From: Bryobacterales bacterium
Lineage (GTDB): Bacteria > Acidobacteriota > Terriglobia > Bryobacterales > UBA6623
Direction of reading: 5' to 3'
Length of the DNA stretch: 64,000 nt
Assembly (NCBI GenBank): GCA_022824585.1
Contig: JAJDZN010000072.1
Location: 1 to 64,000 of the forward strand
The notes under the pieces are model-generated. The model was not told where the DNA came from. It worked only from the letters and a program-made list of their open reading frames with translations, and did not search any database. Position numbers and translations under genes: made by a program. This document shows, in pieces, positions 1 to 14,714 of this stretch (its first letter is position 1; every line of letters begins with the position of its first letter).

Positions 1-623
1 TTCAGCTGGACCCACTTCTCAGCGTCTTTGGAGTGCGCCAGCCAGACGCATCGGACCCCCCGTTCTTTGATGAACCCCGAATAGAGCATGACGTATTTGC
101 TGCCGTAACGCTCGAGCGGATACTCGTAGACTCGGGTGTAAGTCGCGTTTCGCGTGCCGATGTTCGCCGCCTGGATGCTCACGCCCCGATGCTCGAAGCG
201 AATCCCGTCTCGACTGGTCCAGAGCTCGGATCGCGAGTTTTTGGTGTGTCCCCACATGTAGAATTCGCCCTTCTCTTCGATCCAGCGGATATCCGGAGCA
301 GACGGGCCCGTGATGACCGGATTGGCCTCGTACTCCGTCCAAGGGCCGCCGAGACTGTCGGCGTACGCCATGCTGATCGCCACGTGCTTGTGGGGAGCGT
401 AGTACAGGTAGAACTTGCCCAATGGATTCTCGATACGTCCTTGGGTCCTGATGATGGAAGGATGGATCAGCTGCTGGGTCGGGGCGTAGGCTAGATCCGT
501 CGGGTGTAGGGCGACGCCTTGAAACGTGAATTCGGGTAAGGGGCCCGCTGCTTGCAGCGAACATGCAGAAAGCAGAAGGATGGCGCAACGCCACGCCAGC
601 GCGGCTAGTCGATTCGTTCTCAC
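1..623 (-). CDS. Secreted glycosyl hydrolase-like five-bladed beta-propeller protein (GH43/GH32-like), 3' end outside the window
   Basis: Reverse-strand reading from a GTG at 623 is open to the window edge: VRTNRLAALAWRCAILLLSACSLQAAGPLPEF...LIHPSIIRTQGRIENPLGKFYLYYAPHKHVAISMAYADSLGGPWTEYEANPVI...DIRWIEEKGEFYMWGHTKNS. Signal peptide plus propeller-like motifs. Absent from the ORF track because it has no stop in the window. Confidence 0.75.
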   Translation of the reverse strand, partial: MRTNRLAALAWRCAILLLSACSLQAAGPLPEFTFQGVALHPTDLAYAPTQQLIHPSIIRTQGRIENPLGKFYLYYAPHKHVAISMAYADSLGGPWTEYEANPVITGPSAPDIRWIEEKGEFYMWGHTKNSRSELWTSRDGIRFEHRGVSIQAANIGTRNATYTRVYEYPLERYGSKYVMLYSGFIKERGVRCVWLAHSKDAEKWVQL

Positions 624-678
624 TGCACTGTCCGCGATTGCATTGATCCTACTACTGTGAGGACACGATAGCTCGCGG

Positions 679-1449
679 TCAGCCGCCGCCATGAGTGAAG
701 ATGATCACGTGCTGGGACGGCAGGAACTCCAGCACTTCCACGAGATCGAATCCGGCAGGCTCGATCTCAGATCGGACCTCGGCAACGCTCATCTTGTGGA
801 GAGGGTGGATTGGCAAATCCGGCTGGTCCTTGCGGTACTCGACCACGACTAGGCGTCCCGCGGGCTTGAGCGATCGCCGGATGTGGGCGAGCGTGAGAGC
901 GGGGTGGGCAAGTTCGTGATACACGTCCACCAGCAGGACGAGGTCCACTGCGGATTCTGGCAGGCGCGGGTCGCGGGGAGTTGCGAGAACCATCTCGACG
1001 TTCTCGATGCCGCGGTCGCGCAAGTTCACTGCGAGCATGTCGAGCATTTCCTGCTGGATCTCGACCGCGATCACCTTGCCTGCACGTCCCACCTTCCTGG
1101 CGAGCCGCCAGCTGAAGTAGCCCACTCCGGCGCCCAGATCAACCACCGTGGCGCCGGGCTGGATATCAAGCGCGTTGACGAGCCTGTCGGGCTGCTCTTC
1201 GCGCTCGCGCTCCGGGCGGGTTAGCCAGTCGGCATAGACCCAGCTCATCGCCGGGGCGATCTGCCTCGGCCTCTGTGCGTCATGGCTGTGTTCCTGTTGA
1301 GCGCTCAGCCGTTGCCACGGGCTGGCGGAGACCAGGCCAATGAATACAGCCGCCAGAACGCCTGCCAGGCGGGCGGCCTCGATCCGGCCTGTGCTACGCA
1401 GCGAGCAGGCCATGGCGTTCCATGAGGGCGCGCAAGTCTTCCCTGTCAC
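679..1449 (-). CDS. Class I SAM-dependent methyltransferase, probably exported (true start may be a downstream Met)
   Basis: VVDLGAGVGYFSWRLARKVGRAGKVIAVEIQQEML, SAM-binding motif I and following; N-terminal hydrophobic segment. Confidence 0.85.
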   Translation of the reverse strand: MTGKTCAPSWNAMACSLRSTGRIEAARLAGVLAAVFIGLVSASPWQRLSAQQEHSHDAQRPRQIAPAMSWVYADWLTRPEREREEQPDRLVNALDIQPGATVVDLGAGVGYFSWRLARKVGRAGKVIAVEIQQEMLDMLAVNLRDRGIENVEMVLATPRDPRLPESAVDLVLLVDVYHELAHPALTLAHIRRSLKPAGRLVVVEYRKDQPDLPIHPLHKMSVAEVRSEIEPAGFDLVEVLEFLPSQHVIIFTHGGG

Positions 1450-2329
1450 CCGCGTCCATGGCCACCAACGGCGGCCGCACGCTCCCGGCCGGGATGCCGG
1501 CCAGGGCCATCGCAGTCTTGATCATCGAGACCTTGTAGCCGGGCCGGCGACTGCGCAACTCGTACATCGGCAGCACCAGATCGTCCAAGATGCCGTTGAC
1601 ATCGGTGAAATTGCCTTCGCGCGCCAGTTCGCGGATGCGCAGCGCGGTTTCCGGCATGAAGCACGCTAGGCCCGAGGTGAACGTCTCGACGCCCAGCTTC
1701 CAATAGCTAGGCACGAACGGCTCGGCCATGCCGTTGATCCAATGGAAGCGGTCGCCGAAATGGCGGCGGACCTGGAGGTAGTGGGACAAGTCGCCGTTCT
1801 CGTCCTTGACGATGCAGATGTTCTCCACTCGGGCCAGCCTCTCTAGCAGGGAAAGAGGCAGCGTGCCGCTCCACTTTGTCTGGTACAGGATGACGCTGAT
1901 GCCGGCGGCTTCAGCCACCGAGCGATAGTAGTCGGCAAGGCCGCCTTCGTTGGGGTCGGCCATGTAGGGTGCGATGCAGAGCACGGCCTTCGCGCCGGCG
2001 CGTCGGGCGTAGACGGCCTGTGTGCGCGCCGTCCGCCAGCTCTGGCCAACGCCGAGGATCAGGTATGCGCGCTGGGGGACCAGTTCCCCGGCGATCTCGC
2101 AAATCCGCTCGTACTCTGGCAGGCCGAGGGCGTGTAGTTCCCCGTTACTGCCGCAGAACGAGAGCGCATCGAGCCCGGCCACGAGCATGCGTTCGGCGTG
2201 GGCCCGCAATGCCGGCTCGTCGAGTTGCAGGTCTGCGTCCCACGGGGTGACGGGAAACCCAATCGTGCCTTGGGGGAATTGGTTTGCTTGCGACATCTGT
2301 CTTTGCAGCCCGTGCCTGATGCGTTCCAA
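1394..2329 (-). CDS. Dihydrodipicolinate synthase (DapA)/N-acetylneuraminate lyase family protein
   Basis: GTIGFPVTPWDADLQLDEPALRAHAERMLVAGLDALSFCGSNGELHALGLPEY...; ILYQTKW; ICIVKDENGDLSHYLQ. Confidence 0.85.
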   Translation of the reverse strand: MERIRHGLQRQMSQANQFPQGTIGFPVTPWDADLQLDEPALRAHAERMLVAGLDALSFCGSNGELHALGLPEYERICEIAGELVPQRAYLILGVGQSWRTARTQAVYARRAGAKAVLCIAPYMADPNEGGLADYYRSVAEAAGISVILYQTKWSGTLPLSLLERLARVENICIVKDENGDLSHYLQVRRHFGDRFHWINGMAEPFVPSYWKLGVETFTSGLACFMPETALRIRELAREGNFTDVNGILDDLVLPMYELRSRRPGYKVSMIKTAMALAGIPAGSVRPPLVAMDAGDREDLRALMERHGLLAA

Positions 2330-2607
2330 GATAACAGCACTGGCGTTGGCACGCGCCCAAGCCCATCCGGCCTAGATCCCGCACTCAATCTGGAGGAGAA
2401 CGAGCGCTCGTTCAGGTCCACTGTGAACTCCCGCTGCACCAAGAGGTGAGCGGCTCGGAGGCGGCGGCGACAGCGGGCTCCCAACGCGCTGCCGCTTCCG
2501 TTGGGTTTGCCGCAAGTGTGAAACGAGGCATGCACGGGACTTCGCCGGAAGTTGCGCGCGGTTCTTGCGTTATCCAATAGCCATTTCAATCTGGCTATAA
2601 CAGCTAC

Positions 2608-2904
2608 ATGAAGCGAGCCAGTGTCAGTCAAGCGAAGAATCGCCTCAGAGCCCTCCTCGCCGTGGTGCGGCGCGGCGAAACAGTCCTTGTCACGCATCGC
2701 GGCAAGCCTGTGGCCCAGATCTGCCCCATTGACGCCGAATCGCTGATCGACGAAGCGGCAATGGACTTGATCGAAGAAGGAATCATGAACCCTCCTAGAA
2801 TGCGCCTCGACCTGCCCTCGTTTCTGGCCGCACCCAGACCCCGCCTTCCTGCCGGACACAGTGCTAGCCGCTCGGTCGCCGAGGAACGGAACGAGGGTCG
2901 GTGA
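2608..2904 (+). CDS. Phd/YefM-family type II antitoxin
   Basis: MKRASVSQAKNRLRALLAVVRRGETVLVTHRGKPVAQICPI, typical prevent-host-death N-terminal domain; C-terminal RLPAGHSASRSVAEERNEGR resembles a toxin-binding tail. Confidence 0.8.
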   Translation: MKRASVSQAKNRLRALLAVVRRGETVLVTHRGKPVAQICPIDAESLIDEAAMDLIEEGIMNPPRMRLDLPSFLAAPRPRLPAGHSASRSVAEERNEGR

Positions 2905-3023
2905 AGGATCGGGACTCTCCAGCCTTGGTTGCGTGCAGGGAGGATCGAGCGCCACTCGACCTTGTTTGCTCTGACGCCCGGCTCTGTCAAGCCGCGGGCC
3001 GGGAGGGCTTCTCGGTGGCTTGA
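2901..3023 (+). pseudogene. Internally deleted PIN-domain (VapC-like) toxin remnant
   Basis: GTG start overlaps the antitoxin TGA (GTGA). Translation VKDRDSPALVACREDRAPLDLVCSDARLCQAAGREGFSVA* looks like the PIN N-terminus (DxSALVA) joined to the PIN C-terminus (LD.VC.D.RL..AA.REGF.V). Confidence 0.55.
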
Positions 3024-3474
3024 TTCCATGCGACACGCCACCACTTGGGCGAGCGTATCGGGCGCGTGAAAGCTCGTGCTCTGGAGTGCGTGCCGCCCTG
3101 GGCGCTCCACATCTGCCGTCGCCGTCCCGACAGCGGGCTATTCGGGGCAGATCATGGACGGATCGCCCACGGGGCATCTAGAGCGCTTCCTTCGGCGGGC
3201 CGCATCGCATCGCGGCCGCCGGCAGGCGGCGGAGGTTCATGCTCCCGTCACCCGCGGCCCAGAATCTGCCCATTCTGCGCACTCCCGCGTCTGGAACAGG
3301 GCTGCCTGCGGCGGGAACCCGGCAACTGCGTGCGGGCTTTCTGCGGGGGTGCCGCCTATGGTAGATTGGAACCTTGAGAGGAGCGGGCGGCGCTGCCGCT
3401 GCCAGCCCTCCCATCCAACCGTCCCCAGCAGCGCCCAGGCGTGCCGACGCTTGCGGTTCTCACGTGCGGCTCCC

Positions 3475-4029
3475 ATGGACCAAGCAGTAGCCAATCGTTA
3501 CGTTTCAGCCTTGGCCGAGGTCGTCGCACAGCAAGACTCGGAGCTATCGCCCGAGGCGGCGTTGGAACAACTGGAGGCCTTTGGCGAACTGCTGGAAGGG
3601 TCTGCGGACTTGGCTGCCGTGCTGCGCTCGCCCTCGATCCAACCCGGCGACAAGCGCCGCTTGATCGAGCAGGTCGGCGGCCGCCTCGGCCTTGCTCCGC
3701 TCATTGTCAACTTTCTATTCGTCGTCACGGACCGCCGCCGCATGCGGCACTTCTCCCTGATTGCCGATGGATTCCGCGCGTGGCTTGACAGCCACCGTGG
3801 CAGAATCGAGGTCCAAGTGCGCGCCGCCGGCCCGATCGGCCCCGACCAGAGGGCCGACCTCGAGGGCCGCTTCCGCGAGCTGACCGGCAAGGACATCCGG
3901 GCGAGCTATGCAGAGGATCCCGCCCTGCTCGGCGGCGGCTTGGTGCAGGTGGGCTCGACCCTGTACGACGGATCGCTGCGGGCGGCCTTGGGGTCGCTGG
4001 CGGCCAGGCTGGCGGCTGGTGACCGCTAG
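3475..4029 (+). CDS. atpH: F1F0 ATP synthase subunit delta
   Basis: [21 protein letters not shown]...[56 protein letters not shown]; directly upstream of atpA. Confidence 0.92.
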   Translation: MDQAVANRYVSALAEVVAQQDSELSPEAALEQLEAFGELLEGSADLAAVLRSPSIQPGDKRRLIEQVGGRLGLAPLIVNFLFVVTDRRRMRHFSLIADGFRAWLDSHRGRIEVQVRAAGPIGPDQRADLEGRFRELTGKDIRASYAEDPALLGGGLVQVGSTLYDGSLRAALGSLAARLAAGDR

Positions 4030-4055
4030 CCGCTCTTGGTAGAGGAACGATTCGA

Positions 4056-5594
<1,539 letters not shown>

Positions 5595-5596
5595 AG

Positions 5597-7928
<2,332 letters not shown>

Positions 7929-8015
7929 CGTCGTCGCGAGCCTGCGCGAAGCACGCCGGCCGACAGCTGGGTGCACCGAACATCCGGCGCTGCGAGCCAG
8001 GCCGGGCGTGCGGCC

Positions 8016-9467
8016 CTATGGGAGCAGGCGTGCGGGCTGCGGTGCCGCGACTTGGCCGGGTGGGCGCTGCTCTGTTCCGGGCACGCCGCGGTCTCCCAGC
8101 GCCGATTTGGCCTGGGCGGCAAGTCGCATTAGGCGCTCGACCACCTCTGGGTGCTTCGAGGCGAGGTCTTGCTGGCTTCCGATGTCTGCTTCCAAATCGA
8201 AAAGCAGCGGGCTGCTCGATCCCGCCGTCCCGAAGTGCGGGTGCCGGTTGGTGGGCTCCGGGAGCGGGACAAACAGCTTCCATTTTCCGGAGCGAACGGC
8301 CTGAAGCTCGTCTTCGCGATAGTAGTACAGTTCGTCTCGCGGGGAACGGGCGGCGCCTCTTCCGAGCAGCGCGTCACCCACGTCCACCCCGTCGATGTCG
8401 CGACCGGCCGGAACGTCGGCGCCCGCCAGCGCCGCCAGTGTTGGCAGCATGTCCAGCATGCTCATCAGCTCGCCGGACTGGGTGCCTGCCGGGATCGTGC
8501 CCGGCCACCACGCGATCGCCGGAACGCGGAACCCGCCCTCGGCAGTGGTGTAGCCGCGCCCGTGGAGCGGCAGGTTGCTGCCGCGCACGGGACTGCTCAG
8601 ATCCGGTGCCAGCGGAGCGCCGTTATCCGAAGTCCACAGGACAAGCGTGTTGGCACTGAGTCCCCTCTCGACGAGTCTGTCAAGGATCTGGCCCGTCGAC
8701 CAGTCGAGTTCTTCGACCGAATCGCCCCACGGGCCGTTGGCACTCCTGCCGCGGAACGCGTCGCTGGCGAACGGTGCCGCCGTGCTGCCTGGCATGGCGT
8801 GCGCCAGATACAGGAAGAACGGGCGATCAGCGTGCTCGTCGATGTAGCGCAACGCTTCTTCGGTGTAGCGCTTGGTAAGCAGGTCGCGGTCCACCGGCGC
8901 CTCGATCACGGACTCGTCCCGCAGCAACGGCAGGGGCGGCCACTCGTCCCCGTCGAAGCGCTGGCGATTCCGGTTGCCCAACTGGCGCGTCATGTCGTCG
9001 CTGTACGGAATTCCCAAGTACGAGTCGAAGCCATGCCTGGTCGGCAGGAATTCCGGTTGGTCGCCCAAGTGCCACTTGCCGATGATGGCGGTGGCGTAGC
9101 CCGCGGAGCGCAGCAGTTCGGCGACGGTGAGCTCGTCCGCGTGCAACCCGTAGGGAGAGATCGGGCGCAAGACCAAGCCGTCGCGAGGGTTGGTGTGCAG
9201 GCCGATGCGCTGCGCGTAGCAGCCCGTCATCAGGCTCGCCCGCGACGGAGTGCATACGCCCGCGCTGGCATAGAAATGGGTCAGCTTGCGGCCCTCGCGG
9301 GCCATCCGGTTCAGGCTGGGCGTCCGGTGGTGCCTCGAGCCGAAGGGCTCCGTGTCTCCGTAGCCGAGGTTGTCGGCCAGCAGCAGGACTATGTTCGGCG
9401 GCCGCGCCTGCGTCGGCACCGGCAACAGGGCGGCCAGCAGGACCGCAGCGCCCAGCAGCGCGGTCAC
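8016..9467 (-). CDS. Type I (formylglycine) sulfatase, secreted
   Basis: [37 protein letters not shown]...[11 protein letters not shown] (C-x-P-x-R); [14 protein letters not shown]. Confidence 0.93.
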   Translation of the reverse strand: MTALLGAAVLLAALLPVPTQARPPNIVLLLADNLGYGDTEPFGSRHHRTPSLNRMAREGRKLTHFYASAGVCTPSRASLMTGCYAQRIGLHTNPRDGLVLRPISPYGLHADELTVAELLRSAGYATAIIGKWHLGDQPEFLPTRHGFDSYLGIPYSDDMTRQLGNRNRQRFDGDEWPPLPLLRDESVIEAPVDRDLLTKRYTEEALRYIDEHADRPFFLYLAHAMPGSTAAPFASDAFRGRSANGPWGDSVEELDWSTGQILDRLVERGLSANTLVLWTSDNGAPLAPDLSSPVRGSNLPLHGRGYTTAEGGFRVPAIAWWPGTIPAGTQSGELMSMLDMLPTLAALAGADVPAGRDIDGVDVGDALLGRGAARSPRDELYYYREDELQAVRSGKWKLFVPLPEPTNRHPHFGTAGSSSPLLFDLEADIGSQQDLASKHPEVVERLMRLAAQAKSALGDRGVPGTEQRPPGQVAAPQPARLLP

Positions 9468-10906
9468 GCGAATAGATCCTCGATGACCGTCCCGCCGAAG
9501 TCGGTCAGCTTTTCGTGGCGGCCGTTATGCAGGTACCAGAGTTGGTTCTGGTCCAAGCCGAGCGCGTGCAAGATGCTGGCGTGAAAATCGCGCATTATGA
9601 AGGGCCGGTCCGCGGCGTGCAGTCCGAACTCGTCCGTGGCGCCGATGGCCTGGCCGCCCCGCACTCCGCCTCCGGCGAACCACATGGTATAGCCGTGCGG
9701 GTTGTGGTCGCGGCCGTTGCCGTCTTGGGACGTGGGCAAGCGCCCGAACTCCGCGCCCCAGATCACGAGCGTGCGCTCCAGCAGGCCCCTCTGCTTGAGG
9801 TCCTGGAGCAATGCCGCGATCGGCACGTCGCTGTGTCCGGCCATCTTTTCGTGGTTCTGCTTCAGGTGCTTGTGCGCGTCCCACTGCATGCTCAGCGGGC
9901 CGCCGCCGGAGTAGATCTGGAGAAAGCGCACGCCGCGCTCGACCAGCCGCCGCGCCAGCAGCAGTCGCGTGCCGAATTCCCTGGTGTGGTCCTGCTCCAG
10001 CCCGTATGAGCGCTTGGTCGCGTCAGTCTCCTTGGTCAGGTCGACGGCTTCCGGTGCGTGGGACTGCATGCGGAAAGCCAGTTCGTAGGCGGCGATTCGA
10101 GCCTGCATCTCGCTGTCCAGCGGACCGCTGTCGATTTCGTTCATCGCCTGCAGCAGGTCTAGCATGCCGCGCTGGCGGGCCTCCGTCATCCCCGCGGGAC
10201 GCTTCAGGTGGAGGATTGGGTTGGGGCCGGGCCGGAGCAGCGTGCCCTGATAGACCGACGGCAGGAATCCCTGGCTCCAGCACGACGTGCCGCCCTCCGG
10301 CGTGCCCTCAGGCTGGGGCATGACCACGTACGCGGGCAGGTTCTCCGATTCCGACCCCAGGCCGTAAGTCACCCACGAGCCGATGCTGGGGTGGGTCGCG
10401 AACAGGCGTCCGTTGTGAACCTCGTACATTGCCGGAGCGTGCACGACGCTGTGCGTGACGAACGATCTGACGAAACAGATGTCATCGACATGCCGGGCGA
10501 CGTTCGGGAACAGCTCCGAGACCGGCAGCCCGCTCTGGCCGTAGCGTTGGAATCGCCACGGCGTGCCCAAGATCGGGTTCGTGCCGTCCGTGAACTGGCC
10601 CCCGACCGTGCCGAAGCTCTCCGGCAGCGGCTCGCCCGCGCGCCGGTTGAGCATCGGCTTGGGATCGAACGTGTCCATCGAACTGGGCGCGCCGACGTTG
10701 AAGATGAAGATGACCGCGTCGGCCGTGGCACTGAAGTGCGGCCGCTTGGCGCGGAGCGGATTCGCTGCGGACTCGGCCAATGCGGTCCGGGCCAGCAAGT
10801 GCTGCAGTGCGAGCGCGCCGAATCCGTTGGCGGCGCGGAACAGCAGGTCGCGCCGTGAAGTCGCGCCGCGCGTGGCTGCGTCGCTAGGGTCGGTAGACGA
10901 ATTCAT
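9464..10906 (-). CDS. DUF1501 domain-containing protein, Tat-exported
   Basis: [24 protein letters not shown] (Tat-like); [64 protein letters not shown]. Confidence 0.93.
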   Translation of the reverse strand: MNSSTDPSDAATRGATSRRDLLFRAANGFGALALQHLLARTALAESAANPLRAKRPHFSATADAVIFIFNVGAPSSMDTFDPKPMLNRRAGEPLPESFGTVGGQFTDGTNPILGTPWRFQRYGQSGLPVSELFPNVARHVDDICFVRSFVTHSVVHAPAMYEVHNGRLFATHPSIGSWVTYGLGSESENLPAYVVMPQPEGTPEGGTSCWSQGFLPSVYQGTLLRPGPNPILHLKRPAGMTEARQRGMLDLLQAMNEIDSGPLDSEMQARIAAYELAFRMQSHAPEAVDLTKETDATKRSYGLEQDHTREFGTRLLLARRLVERGVRFLQIYSGGGPLSMQWDAHKHLKQNHEKMAGHSDVPIAALLQDLKQRGLLERTLVIWGAEFGRLPTSQDGNGRDHNPHGYTMWFAGGGVRGGQAIGATDEFGLHAADRPFIMRDFHASILHALGLDQNQLWYLHNGRHEKLTDFGGTVIEDLFA

Positions 10907-13070
10907 TGCGGTTCAGCAAGGCGAGCGCGAAATCGTGCAGCGCGTGGGACCCTGAGCGGAGAAAGCTGTCGGCCAGGGCGCGCTCGGCCGCGGTAGGCTG
11001 GCGCGCCAGCGCGAACTCGAACGCGCGCCTGACTTGGCAACCCGTGTCGGACTCGCCGCAGTGCTCCAGGATGCGGCCGGCGAGGGAGCGGGATTGATCC
11101 TGCATGAAGTCGCTGTTGAGCAGGCTCAGCGACTGCAGGGCGTGAGTCGACGTTTGTCGCACGGAGCACGATGTCATCGTGTCGGGCTGGTCAAAGTTGG
11201 CGAGGAACGGCAGGCGCACCGTGCGCTTGTTCAGCAGGTACAGGCTGCGCCTGTCGTGCTCGTGCCGGTCGGGTGTGACGGGCCAGAGGTTGTCCGGCTC
11301 CGCTTCGGTGAAGATCAGGTCATAGACCTCCCTCTCGATCGGGATGCGCACCGGCCGGCCGGTCAGCGAGCGGTTGAGGCGGCCCGAGGCCGCCAGCGCG
11401 CTGTCTCGTATCGCCTCGCCGGACAAGCGCCGGCGATGCGCTCGCCAGTACCAGAGGTTGTCAGGATCGATCGCAGCCTGCTTCGGGTCGATCTCGGAGG
11501 ACTGCCGATAGGCGCTGGAGAGGACGATCAAGCGGTCGATGGCCTTGACGCTCCAGCCCTCGCCGGCAAAGCGCAGCGCCAAGGCATCGAGTAGCTGCGG
11601 GTGTGTCGGCATGCCGCCCAGCAGCCCGAAATTGTTCGGATCCTGCATCAGGCCCCGGCCCATGCGAAATTCCCAGATGCGGTTGACCATCACGCGCGCT
11701 ACCAAGGGATTCTGCCCCGAGGTCAGCCACTGTGCCAGTGCGGACCTGCGTCCGGATCCGGCGGACGGCGCATCCAGGCCGAGCGCTCCGACCGCTTGCG
11801 GGAATCCGGGCGTGACGGCCTTGCCCTTGTGGCGGTAGTCGCCGCCTTCCAAGACATGGCTGGGCGGCGCTTCTTCAAGGTTGGCCACCGCGAAGGCCGC
11901 TGCGGGAGGAGCGGGCCGATGCAGTTCCAAGGCGTGCAACTGCTGCCTTAGGGCCGCCCGACGCTGCCGGGTGTGTGGCGGCATGAGCGGAACGATCTCG
12001 TACCAGACTGGTCTGATCTGCGACTCGGCTTCCTTGGCCAAGCGCGCCTGCTGTTCGGTACGGTCGTCTTCGGCAATCTCGAGCGCTGCGGCGAAAGCGG
12101 GCTCGAGATTTGACCGCTTGCGTTCCCGAACCTGGGTCTTGAATGGTTCTTCGATCTCCTTGAGCTGGGCCTTGATCGGTTCAACACGGGCTTCGTGCTC
12201 GGCAATGGCCTTCTCTTGGGCGGCGATCTGCTCCTCGCTCGCGATGGGCAGGTCCTTCAGTTCGGTCGCTCCGAAGAAGGACTCCAAGCGGTAGTAGTCC
12301 TCCTGGCTGATCGGGTCGAACTTGTGGTCGTGGCAGCGCGCGCACTGTACTGTCAGCCCCAGCAGACCCTGTCCCACGCCAAGCGCCATTTCTGTCAGCA
12401 CCTCTTGGCGAGCCTCCTCCTTGTCCTGGTTGCCGGAGGTGACATGGCGCGGCCCCGCGCCGTGAAACCCGGTCGCTACCAGAGACTCGGAGCTATCCGG
12501 GAAGAGCTCGTCACCGGCCACCTGCTCCCGCACGAAGCGGTCGTAGGGCTTGTCGGAATTGAACGCGCGGACCACATAGTCGCGGTAACGCCAGCCGTGC
12601 TCCCTGTAGCCGTCGCGCTCGAAGCCGTCCGTGTCGGCGAAGCGGACAACGTCCAGCCACTTCTGCGCCCAGCGCTCGCCGTAGTGCGGCGACGCCAAGA
12701 GCGAATCGACCAGACGCTCGTAGGCGTGTGGCGTCGGATCGGACAGAAATGACGCCACCTGTTCGGGCGTTGGCGGCAGGCCTGTCAAATCGAGGCAGAC
12801 GCGGCGCAGCAAGCGTGCGTTGCTCGCTTCAGGCGATGGCTCCAGACCCTGCTCTCGCAGCGCTTGCCGGATAAACGCGTCGATCGGATTGCTCGCCCAA
12901 GCGGTCTCGATCAGGGGCGGCTCAGGCCGTGTCGGCGGGCGAAACGACCAATACTGGCTGGACGGCTCCGAGCCAGCTGCTGCGGCTAGGGGGCCAACCC
13001 CTAGCAATGCGCCTAGACACATCGCCGCGGTGGCCAGCGATCCGATCAACGCCCGGCCCACGAGACCCAT
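10884..13070 (-). CDS. DUF1549/DUF1553 domain-containing protein
   Basis: [22 protein letters not shown]...[23 protein letters not shown]...[38 protein letters not shown]-terminal [22 protein letters not shown]. Confidence 0.93.
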   Translation of the reverse strand: MGLVGRALIGSLATAAMCLGALLGVGPLAAAAGSEPSSQYWSFRPPTRPEPPLIETAWASNPIDAFIRQALREQGLEPSPEASNARLLRRVCLDLTGLPPTPEQVASFLSDPTPHAYERLVDSLLASPHYGERWAQKWLDVVRFADTDGFERDGYREHGWRYRDYVVRAFNSDKPYDRFVREQVAGDELFPDSSESLVATGFHGAGPRHVTSGNQDKEEARQEVLTEMALGVGQGLLGLTVQCARCHDHKFDPISQEDYYRLESFFGATELKDLPIASEEQIAAQEKAIAEHEARVEPIKAQLKEIEEPFKTQVRERKRSNLEPAFAAALEIAEDDRTEQQARLAKEAESQIRPVWYEIVPLMPPHTRQRRAALRQQLHALELHRPAPPAAAFAVANLEEAPPSHVLEGGDYRHKGKAVTPGFPQAVGALGLDAPSAGSGRRSALAQWLTSGQNPLVARVMVNRIWEFRMGRGLMQDPNNFGLLGGMPTHPQLLDALALRFAGEGWSVKAIDRLIVLSSAYRQSSEIDPKQAAIDPDNLWYWRAHRRRLSGEAIRDSALAASGRLNRSLTGRPVRIPIEREVYDLIFTEAEPDNLWPVTPDRHEHDRRSLYLLNKRTVRLPFLANFDQPDTMTSCSVRQTSTHALQSLSLLNSDFMQDQSRSLAGRILEHCGESDTGCQVRRAFEFALARQPTAAERALADSFLRSGSHALHDFALALLNRNEFVYRP

Positions 13071-13091
13071 TATATGGACATCCTGCTCTTG

Positions 13092-14540
13092 CTAATGGGT
13101 ATCTCTCTCGGGAGCCATCGATTCCCGCTGCCGCTGGATAGCCGCTTCGATTTCCGCCACCACCTCCGGATAGCGGTCGGCGACGTTCCATCTCTCGCCG
13201 ATATCGGTGCTGAGATCGAACAGTTGCGGCGAGCGGTGCTTCTGATGGTTGGCGTATCCTCTCCAGCCGATCTGTTTCTCCGTGCCCAGGGAGTCCCAAG
13301 ACTCCAGGACCAGCTTGAAGTCGTCCACGCGGGCCGCCCACAGATCGCCGGGCTGGCCATAGTAGAACCACTCGTTTCGCGGGCTCGGCTCGCCTCGCAG
13401 CAGCGTGCCCGACAGATCGAGCGAGTCGAGCTCCTTCCCCTCTGGAAGGCTTGCGCCCGTCAGCGCGGCGACCGTGGCCATCAGGTCCACATTGACGCCG
13501 ATCCCGTCGACCACGGCCGGACGGATCGTTCCCGGCCAGTAGAAGATGCCTGGCACGCGCAGCCCGCCGTCCCAGCCGGTGAGTTTTCCGTCCCGCAGCC
13601 CGCCGGGCGAGCCGCCGAGGTCAAAGTACGTTAGCCAAGGACCGTTGTCGCTGCTGAACCAGATCAGGGTGTCGTCGGCCACTCCGGCTCGCTCCAGCGC
13701 GCTGACCACCTCGCCGACCGACCAGTCGAGCTCTTCGATCACATCGCCATAGAGCCCCGCCTCGCTGTGCCCCTCGAAGCCAGGCGAGCGGAAGATAGGC
13801 ACGTGCGGCATGCTGTGGCCGATGAAGAGCATGAAGGGCTGGTCGGCCTGCTCGCCGATCCAGCGCACTGCTTCCTCGGTGTATCGCTTCGTCAGCGTGG
13901 GCTGGTAGGCCGGCGTCTCGACGGCCTCCTTCTGGCGGTACAGCGAGATGGGGAAGTCGGCGCTGGTGGCGTTCTTGATGTTCTCGTAGGTCCGCTCGAA
14001 GCCTTCCCGCAGCGGCGCGTCGTTGCTGCCGACGAGCCCGAAGAAGGCGTCGAAGCCCTGGTCGTTGGGATGTGAGCCTTGGTAGTTGAAGCGTCCGGTC
14101 AGGCCCCACTTTCCGATGTACGACGTCGCATAGCCCCGCTGCTTGAGCATTTCTGCCATGGTGACCTCGTCGTCGGGCAGATCAGCCCACAGATTCTTGC
14201 CGTTGCGGTGGATCCGGATCGGCATCCGTCCGGTCACCAGCGCGACGCGGCTCGGATTGCACATCGGCGCGGAGGCGTAGAACGAGGTCCAGCGCTGGCC
14301 CTCCCGGGCAATGCGGTCGATGTTCGGAGTCCGAATCAGAGGGTGGCCTTGAATCGAAATGTCCCCGTACCCGAGGTCGTCGGCGAGGATGAGCACGATG
14401 TTCGGAGGCCGCGTATCGGTCGGCGCGCCCGCATCGCAGGCCGCGATCGCCGCGGCCAGCAGGATGGCTCCGAGCGTTGCGAGGGGCGTTCGCCGCACAG
14501 GGCGACATGAATCCGTGCGGGTGGATCGCGATGGTGGCAT
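13092..14540 (-). CDS. Type I (formylglycine) sulfatase, secreted
   Basis: PPNIVLILADDLGYGDISIQGHPLIRTPNIDRIAREG...CNPSRVALVTGR; FSSDNGPW. Confidence 0.94.
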   Translation of the reverse strand: MPPSRSTRTDSCRPVRRTPLATLGAILLAAAIAACDAGAPTDTRPPNIVLILADDLGYGDISIQGHPLIRTPNIDRIAREGQRWTSFYASAPMCNPSRVALVTGRMPIRIHRNGKNLWADLPDDEVTMAEMLKQRGYATSYIGKWGLTGRFNYQGSHPNDQGFDAFFGLVGSNDAPLREGFERTYENIKNATSADFPISLYRQKEAVETPAYQPTLTKRYTEEAVRWIGEQADQPFMLFIGHSMPHVPIFRSPGFEGHSEAGLYGDVIEELDWSVGEVVSALERAGVADDTLIWFSSDNGPWLTYFDLGGSPGGLRDGKLTGWDGGLRVPGIFYWPGTIRPAVVDGIGVNVDLMATVAALTGASLPEGKELDSLDLSGTLLRGEPSPRNEWFYYGQPGDLWAARVDDFKLVLESWDSLGTEKQIGWRGYANHQKHRSPQLFDLSTDIGERWNVADRYPEVVAEIEAAIQRQRESMAPERDTH

Positions 14541-14714
14541 GGGCTTGCTGAGCCTATCATTGTCTCCACTTCGGCGACCGGACCTCCATTCGCACGCTGG
14601 GCGAGCGCCGAGGCGCTGCCGCCCCTGCTTGGCGGCCCGCGGCCCGATGATGGTAATTTGATTCTCTAGTCCGGGTCGCAGGCACCGTATCGCGCCGAGG
14701 CCGGATTTCTGGTC

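Noticed and set aside
2059-3177. 372-aa minus-strand ORF spanning the DapA start and the antitoxin locus
   Set aside because: No domain signature; overlaps supported genes in other frames.
3076-3474. N-terminal extension of the tracked atpH ORF, considered as a possible atpF remnant
   Set aside because: Translation is Arg/Gly/Pro-rich with no amphipathic b-subunit helix; atpH clearly begins at ATG 3475.
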